Below, piece after piece: positions 55,089 through 64,000 of a stretch of 64,000 nucleotides of DNA. How positions within the stretch are numbered: the first letter of the stretch is position 1; the number at the start of each line of letters is the position of its first letter. The stretch is from Apium graveolens. Taxonomy: Eukaryota > Streptophyta > Magnoliopsida > Apiales > Apiaceae. The position numbers and the translations under genes were made by a program. Below the pieces are notes generated by a model. The model was not told where the DNA came from and did not search any database. It worked only from the letters and a program-made list of their open reading frames with translations. The stretch spans positions 93,732,905 to 93,796,904 of the forward strand of contig NC_133648.1 in assembly GCF_009905375.1 (NCBI RefSeq). The letters run 5' to 3'.

Positions 55089-57390
55089 ATGATTAGGTAT
55101 GAAGCCATCAAGGTGCCAATCCTGAAGTTACATGAATATCCAATCTGGAAAGTCAGGATGGCCATGTGCTTTGAAGCTACAGATCTTGAATATCTAAGCA
55201 AGATTTATGATGGTCCTCATAAACTAATGAAGGTAGCTGTTTCTGTTGCTGGAGAACCAGAAAAGATGGTTGACAAAAAAAGGATGGAATACACTCCTGA
55301 AGATCTTACATCTATTATGAAGGATGCAAAAGTCAGACACATCTTGCACATCAGTCTTGATAGTGTTATGTCCAATAGGGTTATTGGATATAAGACAACA
55401 AAAGAGATATGTGATGCTTTAGAAGTAGAGTGTCAAGGCACAACTGGTATCAAGAAGAACAGGAGGACAGTACTTACTCAATAATATGAGCACTTTGACT
55501 CAAGATATAATGAGCCCTTAACTGAGATCTATGATATATTTCAGAAGCTTCTGAATGACTTGTCTCTTGTCGACAAGGAGTATGATTTAGAGGACTCAAA
55601 CTTGAAGTTCCTACTTGCTCTCCCTAAAAAGTGGGACTTTAAGGCCACATCAATAAGGGATAAATATCAACTTAATGACACACCTCTAGATGAGATCTAT
55701 GGAATACTGAAAACTCATGAACTAGAGATGGAGAAAAGAGGCAAGAGGAAAGGATCCAAGTCTAGACCAGTAACACTCAAAGTTGAAGAGAAGCCAAGGA
55801 GAAAGCTAGGAGAAAAGGTTACTCCAAAGGAAAAGCTATGATTGCAAAGTCAGATGGTGAATCATTAAACTCTAATGATGACTCAAATACTGATAATGAA
55901 TCAGATACTGATAATGATCATGACAACAATGAAGACATGGAACAAATGGTTGCTCTATTGGTAAAAGGCTTCAAGAAGATGGTCTACAAAAACTTCAAGA
56001 AAGGAAGAAGATTTTCCAGAAAAGGTTCCAGTTCCTCAAACTTTGATAAGAGGAATAAAAAAAGAAGTACTGATTTGAAGGAATCAAAATCTGGAAAACT
56101 TGACAAGTCAAAGGAAAGATGCTACAACTATGATGGAATTTGACACTTTACAGCTGAATGCAGAAAACCCAAAACTGAGAAGAAACAAGCCTTGATCTCA
56201 AAGAAGAAAAAATGGGATGATTCATCATATTCAGATGATGGGATCAATTATGCTCTCATGGAAAATACTGATACTGAGGCTGGCAATACTGAATTAAAGG
56301 TACCTCAGAGTACTCTTGCTTTTGATACTGATGATATCTGTGAATTAAGATTATTTCTTAAATCTCTGCATGTTAGTTATAGGAATCAAACTTTAGAGAA
56401 TAATAAAATCAAGAGTGAAAACTCTGAGTTAAAGAAAAGGAATGATCACCTAGAAATTAAGTTGTTTTCCATGCTAGAAATTCAAAAAGAAAGAGATAAT
56501 GCTGTTTATGTTAGAGAAAAATTGTTAGAAGAGCATGCTTATCTAGAAAAGGAGTTGGATAAAGAATGAGAAGTTATTAAACTTTGGACTAACTCAAGAA
56601 AAATAACTCAGGAATTTTAGAGAATGGCTATTGGGGATCACGATAAGGATATGCTAATAGATCTAATTCTGATAAGAAAATTGAAAAAGAAACTGAGAAA
56701 AATAAACCAGTACATACTGATACCAAGGTCAAACTGAAAAAGGTTCAGTTGAAGACCATTAAGTTTAACCCCAAGTGTTGATGCTGTTAAATCAGTTAAT
56801 GAGGTAGGTTCAACCTCAACACCTCTTTCAAACTTAATTATTGATAAGAGTGAACAAGTTCACACAAAATCAGTAAATTTTGGTTTAATGACTCAGAAAC
56901 AGCTTAAGAAAAAGTCGAAGGATTTACAAGGAGAAAAGGCCTAGGAAAAATAGAAATGGCAAGGAGGTGTTAATAAGAATGGAAATTATGTAACTCCCCC
57001 CAATGCACCCAGAAAGGCATATTTGAACTGTGGTAGTACTAATAATCTTGCTAATTTTTGCAGGAAGAATGAAGAGAAAAATATTGTTCCTCCTAAATCA
57101 GAGTTTAGGAATAAAACAATTAGATATAAACCATAAAATCCTTGTTTTCATTGTGGTAGTGTTTGGCACTCTATTTATACATGTAAAGAGTAACATAATT
57201 TGTATTATGATTAATATTAAATGAAACCCTCTTTAAATAAAGAAAAATCTGTTTCTGCATGTGTAAATACTGATAGTAAGGATGTTAACATAAACTCTGT
57301 TAAAAAGTCTTTTGCTGCATATGTTAACAAAATTAAAAAGGCGAAAGGATTCAAGCAAGTATGGGTCCTTAAAACTACTAACTGATTTCA
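55089..57390 (+). pseudogene. gag of SIRE B
   Basis: From MIRYEAIKVPIL the copia gag blocks follow SIRE A: EYPIWKVRMAMCFEATD, DAKVRHILHISLDSVMSNRV, then a TAA replaces a Glu codon after LTQ (near 55481), SLVDKEYDLEDSNLKFLLAL, THELEMEKR, an Asp/Asn-rich stretch, a damaged first zinc knuckle (CYNYDGI, second Cys changed), coiled-coil DNA (56380-56570), and further damaged knuckles near 57025 and 57150. Stops and frame changes are frequent. The start equivalent to MSEVE of SIRE A is not clear. Confidence 0.88.
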
Positions 57391-57398
57391 AATACTGA

Positions 57399-58660
57399 TT
57401 GCAGGGTAATAGGAGAAATACTCTAGTCTTGGACCGTGGATGCTCAGGACACATGACTGGTTATAAATCCCTACTATCAGAATTTAAAGAAAAAGTTGGC
57501 CCAAGTGTTTCTTATGGAGATGGAAACTTAGGAAAAATCTTGGGATATGGCAAAATAAAAATTGGAAATGTCATCATTGAGAATGTAGCTCTGGTTGCAG
57601 GACTCGAGCATAGTTTGATCAGTGTGAGTCAAATCTATGACTGAGGTTACCATGTAAAAGTCTATGAGGAGCATTGTGAAATTTTCAGTAAGATTGATGG
57701 CAAGATTGCAATGATTGGTGTAAGACATGGTAGTTTATATGAAGCCAGGGTCTCCACAATCACTGATGAACCAGAAGTTTGTCTACTTAGTAGAGCATAT
57801 GTGGAAGACAGCTGGAACTGACATAAAAGACTTTATCACCTCAATTTCAATAATATCAATAAACTTGTGAGGAAAGATCTTGTAAGAGGATTTCCCAATA
57901 CAGTGTTTACTCCTGATGGCTTATGTGACTCATGCCAGAAATCCAAGCAAATAAAAACATCTTTCAAGAGTAAAACTGAATCCTCCATTTTTGATCCATA
58001 TCATATACTTCATGTTGATCTCTTTGGTCCAGTTAATTTGATGTCAATTGTTAAGAAAAGTTATGCACTCGTAATTGTTGATGATTATACGAGATACACA
58101 TGGGTATATTTTCTGTGCACCAAGGATGAATCTCCATCCATTCTTCTTGATCATATAAGAGAGCTGGAAAAAGGATCAACATACCAAATGAAGATCATCA
58201 GAAGTGATAATGGGACTGAATTCAAGAATAGTTCTATGGAGGAGTTCTACAAAATCAAGGGGATAAAATAAGAGTTTTCGGCTCCTGGAACTCCACAACA
58301 AAATAGAGTTATTGAAAGAAAGAATATAACTCTCATAGAAGCTGCAAGAACCATGCTAGAGGAAGCAAGATTGCCTACCTACTTCTGGGCTGAGGTTGTG
58401 CAAACTGCTTGCTTTATACAAAATGCAACATTGATCAAGAGGCATGGAAAAATACCATTTGAGATGGTGAAGGGAAAGAAGCCAAATTTAAAGTACTTTC
58501 ATATTTTTGGTTGTAAGTGTTTTATTCTCAAAACTTATCCGGAGCAGCTGACCAAATTAGAACTAAAAGTTGATGAAGGAATTTTTGTGGGATATCCATT
58601 GTTTACAAATAAGAGTCTACAACCTGAGAAAAATGACAGTCATCAAATCTATACATGTGT
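57399..58660 (+). pseudogene. protease and integrase of SIRE B
   Basis: The protease motif reads LDRGCSGHMTG: the Ser next to the catalytic Asp is Arg. VSYGDGNLGKILGYG and LISVSQIYD follow and a TGA ends the frame. After a damaged zinc region, LCDSCQKSKQ, HVDLFGPVN (first Asp intact), IIRSDNGTEFKN, a TAA replacing a Gln codon after GIK, and TPQQNRVIERKN complete the DDE core. PTYFWAEVVQTACF and YFHIFGCKCFIL follow. Frame is lost near 58615. Confidence 0.88.
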
Positions 58661-59342
58661 CTTTCTATGAAAAAAAGATTACAGGTCTAGAAGATGCAAA
58701 TGACCATGATAAATTGAGATTTGAAAATGAAGTACTATATGTTGAACTGTTAAATCTTGATCATGATACAGTAAATCCTGATATTATTGAAAGCTCTGAT
58801 AATCCACATGACAGTGGAAATACTTCTAGCACTGAAGTATATATTGAGGGGGAGAAACATGATATAAAGTCAGAGACTTCTGCAAGTGATTTAACTCGAG
58901 GAACATCAGTAGATAAGTCATCAGACTCTCATTCCTCAAATTATGATGAGTCAAATACTAATAACAATAGGAACACTGATTCAGAGGGAGCATCAGGACA
59001 TGATAATGGTACTAATCAAAGAAATAACAGAGAGTTCATGGATCAATGGGAGGTTCTTCTTCAAGGAATCAACTTCCATCTACAAGAAAATGGTCTAAGT
59101 CATACACACCTGACTTAATCATTGAAAACACTGATAGTGGTATAAGAACCAGAAAAGCCACTCAAAATAAATATCTCTGCCATTCTTTTGTATCTCAAAC
59201 TGAACCTAAGAAGGTGGAAGAAGCTCTTCAAGATGCTGACTGGGTTACAACAATGCAAAAAGATCTTAATGAATTCGAAAAGAACAAAGTCTGGACTCTT
59301 ATACCAAGATCAAAGAACAGATAAGTTGTTAGTACAAAATGG
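58661..59342 (+). pseudogene. Ser/Asp-rich linker between integrase and RT of SIRE B
   Basis: Corresponds to 4930-4300 of SIRE A: SIHVSFYEKKITGLED, an acidic Ser/Asn/Asp-rich run, a frame change near 59050, YTPDLIIENTDSGIRTRKAT, SQTEPKKVEEALQDADWV and FEKNKVWTLIPR. The Trp codon after NKV is intact here although it is a stop in SIRE A. Confidence 0.82.
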
Positions 59343-59987
59343 GTGTTCAGAAACAAAACTGACAGTGATGGCATTGTTATAAGGAATAAAGAAAGACTGG
59401 TTACAAAGGGCTATTCACAACACGAAGGCATTGATTTTGATGAGACTTTTTCTCCAGTTGCAAGTCTTGAGGCAATAAGGATTTTTCTAGCCTATGTTGC
59501 TCACAAGAAGTTTAAAGTGTTCCAAATGGATGTAAAGAGTGCATTTCTAATTTTTGAATCTACTAATGATAAACTCTGTGAGGGATTTGCAAAATTAAGG
59601 CAATCAAGGTATCAAATGAGTATGATGGGAGAATTGAGTTATTTTATGGGGTTACAAGTAAAAGAAACTGATGAAGAAATCTTCATAAATCAATCCAAAT
59701 ACACCAGGAATTTGCTCAAAAGATTTGGAATGCAAGATTGCTTAACTACATCAACTCCCATGGCCACTACAACCAAGTTAGATTTAAATACCGGTTCTTT
59801 AGTAGATATAACTAACTACAGAGGTATGATTGGATCAATCCTATATTTAACTGCTAGTAGACCTGATATCATCATGTATGCTACCTGTCTCTGTGCAAGG
59901 TTCCAAGCTGATCCATGGGAACCTCATCTGTTAGCTGTGAAAAGAATTTTTAAATATCTCAAAGGCACCATGAATCAGGGATTATGA
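59343..59987 (+). pseudogene. RT of SIRE B with an in-frame deletion of the catalytic region
   Basis: [19 protein letters not shown] and [10 protein letters not shown] are normal, but SAFL is followed at once by [13 protein letters not shown]. Compared with SIRE A about 83 codons are missing, including the [14 protein letters not shown] and YVDD blocks. The reading frame is kept across the gap and continues to [21 protein letters not shown] and SRPDIIMYA, ending with TGA at the codon that is TGA in SIRE A. Confidence 0.92.
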
Positions 59988-60456
59988 TATCCTAGAGATT
60001 CAGACTTTAAGCTAACTGGATATTTAAATGCTGATTTTACAGAATGCAAAATAAACAGGAAAAGTACTTCAAGAAGCTGCCAAATTTCTGGGTGGCAGAT
60101 TGGTTTTCTGGTATAGCAAGAAATAAAAGTCAATTTTCACATCAACTATATAAGCTGAATATATTACTGCAGGAAGCTGTTGTGATCAGATTCTATAGAT
60201 GAAGAATCAGTTACTGGATTATGGGTTAGACTATTCTGCTATTCCTATATATTATGATAATCAAAGTGCTATTGCAATGACAGAAAATCTAGTGCAACAT
60301 TCAATGACTAAACACATCAGCATCATGTACCATTTCATAAGGGAACATGTGGAAGAAGGTATAGTGGAATTGGTCTTTATTGTAACAGATCAACAATTAA
60401 CAAATATATTCACCAAACCTCTCTCTGAAGCTACTTTCACAAGATTGGTGAATTAA
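59988..60456 (+). pseudogene. RNase H of SIRE B
   Basis: Read across frame changes: YPRDSDFKL, a damaged STAEAEY block near 60145-60165, then MKNQLLDYGLDYSAIPIYYD, NQSAIAMTENLVQHSMTKHI and NIFTKPLSEATF, ending near 60456. Matches SIRE A residue for residue in most places. Confidence 0.85.
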
Positions 60457-61194
60457 TTGGGAATGATATCAGGACATTTCTCAAACTTTGATAATTAAAA
60501 AATAACTACTGATAGTTGAAGCATGGTATCTTATTATGTGTCAATACTTGCTAGATACTGATTAATTATGTTAAATTTTGATGCCATGATAACATACAAT
60601 TAACATCTATGAATCCTAGCTGATAGTTGCATGTTAAACTATTGATTATGCATATACGCTCTGATATTAGTTAAAATTACTTTGACTAATCAATCCTGAT
60701 AGTATTTGTTAAAATTCTGATATTGGTCAAACAAGTGTTGACCGATAAATCCTGATAGTTGTGACTAAATACTGATAATGGTCAAAATTTGATTGACTAT
60801 TATATTTGATTGATTATTTTGAATTTATTCAAAATAAATGGTTATTCAGTATTTTTAATTAAAAAGGAGTTAGTGGAAAATCTTTTAATTGCTTACTTGG
60901 GTTAACTATTGCCATAAGTATCCTTTTAACACTTGAGTACTTACATCGGGAATAGGAATTTTAAAAGGGAAATTACTTTTTATTTACCTAGATACGCGTA
61001 ATAGTGTACGCATGCAGTGTTTAATTATTACATGGGTAATCAAGAGTCTTTTCAGTTTTTTATCTCATCTTCTATATAAATATATCCCCCACTTCCAAAA
61101 TTTCTCACTTCCTTCTCATTCACAACTTCAATTATACTCAAGTTTCTTCATCTAACACTCTTAAAATTAAACTACCATCTATTCTCTTACCCAT
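60457..61194 (+). other. 3' non-coding region of SIRE B with CTGATA motifs
   Basis: No gene. Words such as ATCCTGATAGT, TACTGATAATGG and ATTCTGATATTGG recur between about 60560 and 60790. They correspond to the AAGTTCTGAT words of SIRE A in element sense. Confidence 0.6.
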
Positions 61195-61502
61195 GGAGTC
61201 TATCGACCAATTGCAAATCCTGAATATGGAAGACTGTACTTTGATCCTTTTCGTCTTAGGGTAATTTTTAATGGCCAAGATTATCCTCCATCTGAACTCC
61301 CACAATCGATTTTTGATTGACTTGTCTGGGACGATACTCTTTCAATTTATTTTTTCGGAATGGACGTCGATTTTGAGGAGTTGAGAAGGGCTGAGGAGGC
61401 TGAGCAGCGTCGCCTAAAGGCAGAACAACATCACCTTGAATACTTGGCACTGCAAGAGAATATATTTCTCTTGCAAGTTCTATGTCTTGCATCTTCCATC
61501 GT
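61195..61502 (+). pseudogene. small coiled-coil ORF of SIRE B (one internal stop)
   Basis: The frame read around 61205-61510 gives YGRLYFDPFRLRVIFNGQ, then PPSELPQSIFD, a TGA, LVWDDTLSIYFFGMDVDFEE, LRRAEEAEQRRLKAEQHH and a hydrophobic end. Position after pol, the PP/PQ segment, the YFFGMD stretch and the charged helix parallel 1155-1424 in SIRE A. The ATG at 61194 opens a different, shorter frame and is probably not the start. Confidence 0.45.
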
Positions 61503-62037
61503 AGGGCGATGAAAAAGCTAGATGATGAGAAGAAAAAGTCCGAGTAGTTTAGATTAAGTTAGGGTTTTATGTTTAAAATTCTAAAAATCTCGTACTCCTC
61601 TTCTTGATAATTAATGAAATATCTTTTGCTTTCTTTGATTCCTTGACTAAGTGAATGTTACTTGTCTTGTTTGTGTTTAACTTCGAATAACCGTTCATAT
61701 TCTAATTGGTACTGAATGCTTAATTTCAGAAAATTTTTAATAATGCATGTGTTCAACTAATCCTTGTTTGAGTTGCATGTGTTTACTTCTGTACAAATTA
61801 AGCACATCATTACAGAAAGAAACTGATTTCATAAAAGAAATTAAGAAAAGGTTTAATTCTAAACTGAGAAGAATTATGATCTTTGCGTGTACTTATCAAT
61901 CTAAAATGTCTATTCAGGATATACTTTTGAAACTTTCTTTTTCTCTCAAATAAAGTTGTCAACATTCAATCTCAAAATCACATATCTTATCTCTTAAATT
62001 TCTTCTTATAACTGAAACACTTGAATCCATTTCTCAA
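61503..62037 (+). other. spacer between small ORF and env-like region of SIRE B
   Basis: AT-rich, no gene recognised; it corresponds to 433-1154 of SIRE A by position. Confidence 0.5.
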
Positions 62038-62217
62038 ATGTTGCCAAAATCAAGTGGAATAGTTCTTGAAATTATGTTCACCACTCAGAAACAACATTTA
62101 GTTGGTAAGAGACTACATTATGAGGTAGATCTTTATGACACCAACAGAAACACAGGGTTTTCATCAGTTTTTATTGAAGACCATGTGAAAGCTTTCAATA
62201 ACACATTCAAGTGTTAG
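62038..62217 (+). pseudogene. env-like region of SIRE B, proximal fragment
   Basis: ATG 62038 opens a 59-codon stretch ending in TAG: MLPKSSGIVLEIMFTTQKQ, then HLVGKRLHYEVDLYDT and GFSSVFIEDHVKAFNNTF. It lies where the env-like ORF begins but does not match the N terminus at 432-1, so the N-terminal part is missing or has diverged. Reading continues past the stop (FFARRIGFDFMVHDSNL) to about 62330. Confidence 0.4.
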
Positions 62218-62765
62218 TTCTTTGCAAGAAGAATAGGGTTTGATTTCATGGTACATGACAGTAACCTGATCAAATCCTCTCCAATTCAAATGGAAGTTAC
62301 CATAATTGGTGAACAACAACTATCATAACTTAATTGTTAAATGTGAGTTCAATTGTGACTTTAGATTCGCAAGGTATAAATACTGTTTTTACTTTATCAG
62401 CATTTATTTTAAATACTGATTTGGTATTTTCAGCATTTATTTTTCATGTTATAAATCATGCTGATATGATGACTTCTAGACCATATTTAAGGACTACCTC
62501 TAGTTGTATGACCATAGATCACTTTTCTTTAGCCACCTCTTATTTCTGTAGAACAAATTATCCGAGCTTTTCTGTGAGTTGTGTGAAAAGATTTAGAGAA
62601 AAATAGAATTAAAGAGAGGCAGTATCCTTACTGGCAAAATGAGAGGTAGATGAGAGATAGGATTTAGTAATCCTTGTGAGGAAACTCTAACTATTAAAAG
62701 TCATGAGCTGTGTGGTGTGAGGAGTATTGAGACTACTTTAAAAGATTAGAGAGATTAAGTGTTAC
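62218..62765 (+). other. decayed stretch inside the env-like region of SIRE B
   Basis: Short remnants of the frame above up to about 62330, then no recognisable coding DNA to 62765. Confidence 0.4.
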
Positions 62766-64000
62766 TTGTTATATTTTGCAGGTGCACAGAGTACACATGA
62801 AACAGCTGTTGAACAACAGTTTGTTAACACTTTGATAAACTCTGGTGTACCAAGTGAAACTAATCTCCCTGTAGGTCTAAGTACTGATACTTTCTTGCAG
62901 TCCATTCAATCTACTATTCCACCACATGTAGCAATCCATGTTTTTACTAAAAAATAGTCCATTCAATATACTATTCCACCACCTGAAGTAATCCTTTTTG
63001 TTGCTAAAGATGTAGTAACACAACAGTCCATTCATAAAGTTTTATCCATTACAAGGTCACCACAACACTCTACAAGAACTGAGGTTCTGGAAGTCAATGT
63101 AGAAGCTCCAATTCATTTATCTATAATTCTTGAAGATATGGAGATAAGTGCTGATAGTTTTGAAGCTTTTGAAGCTGCTAGATCACATACTACACCTATT
63201 TCTAATTATATCTTACATGCTAAAGCTGGTGTTGAAGTTCAGTAAATAGTGCAAAATCTGGTTATAAAAGGAGAATCTAATGATGGTGAAGAAGCTAATA
63301 TTTCTAATGTTCTTATAGATTCCGAGGATGATCTTTTCTTCCCTGAAGATATGCCTAATCATTTAAGGGAACAGAAGCTGAAGGAGTTAGATAACAAGAA
63401 GAAGCAGGATTATTTTGATGACATCTGGAATGCTAAATGGAAAGATGATACATATCTTATTTCCAGAACAAATGTTGTTGAACATTTGGAAACAGCTGAA
63501 CAAAGAATTCAAAATCCTGATATACTGACTCATCTCAAAGCATCTACTCTGGTTTTAAGATCCTTACATACAGCTCAAGAACCAACTACTTCTCAAATAA
63601 ATCAGATCAAATAATCATTGATTGCTTCAAAGCTGACTACTCATTAGGAAATTTAGAAACAAATTGCACCAATTGTTGCTAGACAAACTATAATTGAAGC
63701 CAATCAAGCTAGATTGGAAGCTAAACAAGTTCAAATTTCTGATCAACTTACAGAGGTACAAAATTTAATGAAGCTGATTATTTCTCTACTGCTTGGTGAT
63801 GATGCCAAAAAGGGGAAGAAAATTATTAAATCTAAATGCAAACAGCTGAAATTGACAAATACTGATGATGAAAATCCTGATGAAGGTAATAAGGGGTGAC
63901 AAAAGGATAGTGAAAGGAGAAGAGGTGAAAAGCTAGTTGGAATTAGTGATTCATCAAAAGAAATCACTAGATCAAAATGTAGACAAGGTGGATAAAGAAG
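62766..64000 (+). pseudogene. env-like ORF of SIRE B, distal part (continues past window)
   Basis: One frame, interrupted by about six stops, runs from 62766 to the window end. It gives a Thr/Pro-rich region (NTLINSGVPSETNLPVGLST), an acidic region (NVLIDSEDDLFFPEDMPNHL), helix-rich stretches (LREQKLKELDNKKKQDYF, HLETAEQRIQ) and a Gln/Leu-rich coiled coil (QVQISDQLTEVQNLMKLI) followed by LLGDDAKKGKK and a Lys-rich end. No membrane segment or signal sequence is visible here. The context after pol supports the env-like ORF of SIRE elements, but the visible part looks like a soluble coiled-coil protein. Confidence 0.6.

Larger units (their letters stand above)
47411..64000 (+). mobile_element. 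SIRE-type Ty1/copia retrotransposon B (3' end outside window)
   Basis: The 5' LTR starts TGTTCGATATAATTGATG at 47411 (compare TGTTAGATATATTTGATA in SIRE A), is broken by Athila D, resumes at 54479 and ends CTAACA at 54961. Then come a primer site, gag, protease, integrase, RT with a deletion, RNase H, a small coiled-coil ORF and an env-like ORF to the window end. It is much more decayed than SIRE A, with many stops and frame changes. Confidence 0.9.

Overview
This is intergenic and gene-poor DNA from a plant nuclear genome, most likely a eudicot. The evidence is plant LTR retrotransposons of the SIRE, Ale/Retrofit, Tekay and Athila types, Stowaway, Tourist-like and hAT-type MITEs, a tRNA-derived SINE, and an intron-containing plant actin-depolymerizing factor gene. 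The family or species cannot be fixed from the sequence alone. Every assignment rests on reading motifs by eye; no database search was made.

Layout. 1-9217: a SIRE-type Ty1/copia element (A) on the minus strand, running off the left edge. 9218-9338 and 23434-23492: two halves of one tRNA-derived SINE. 9339-23428: a complete 14.1-kb Tekay-like Ty3/gypsy element inserted in that SINE (TSD CGTAG), with 4.3-kb LTRs that are nearly identical although its interior is decayed and rearranged. 23493-25883: AT-rich DNA, a short gypsy LTR with a gag fragment, and a copia LTR end. 25884-31270: the 5' part of an Athila-like element (C) on the minus strand. 31271-34957: two small divergently transcribed GRF-type zinc-finger genes and a gene remnant. 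34958-38430: an ADF/cofilin gene on the minus strand with one hAT MITE in its first intron and another about 250 bp upstream of its start. 38685-45247: MITEs, a probable solo copia LTR and AT-rich DNA. 45248-47410: an Ale/Retrofit copia element, broken within its integrase by a plus-strand SIRE element (B, 47411-64000), whose 5' LTR is itself broken by a non-autonomous Athila element (D, 47434-54473, TSD ATATC).

How it works together. Most of the window is nested retrotransposons in which every pol gene is damaged. The likely functional host genes are the ADF gene (actin turnover) and the GRF pair (function unknown). The observations most worth following are: the divergent GRF pair with a duplicated promoter block; a small coiled-coil ORF kept between pol and the env-like ORF in both SIRE elements; a dense ATCAG-NACTT motif in the SIRE non-coding DNA that switches orientation between LTR and interior; the out-of-order domains of the Tekay element together with its young LTRs; and palindromic GC-rich iterons in the Athila LTR.
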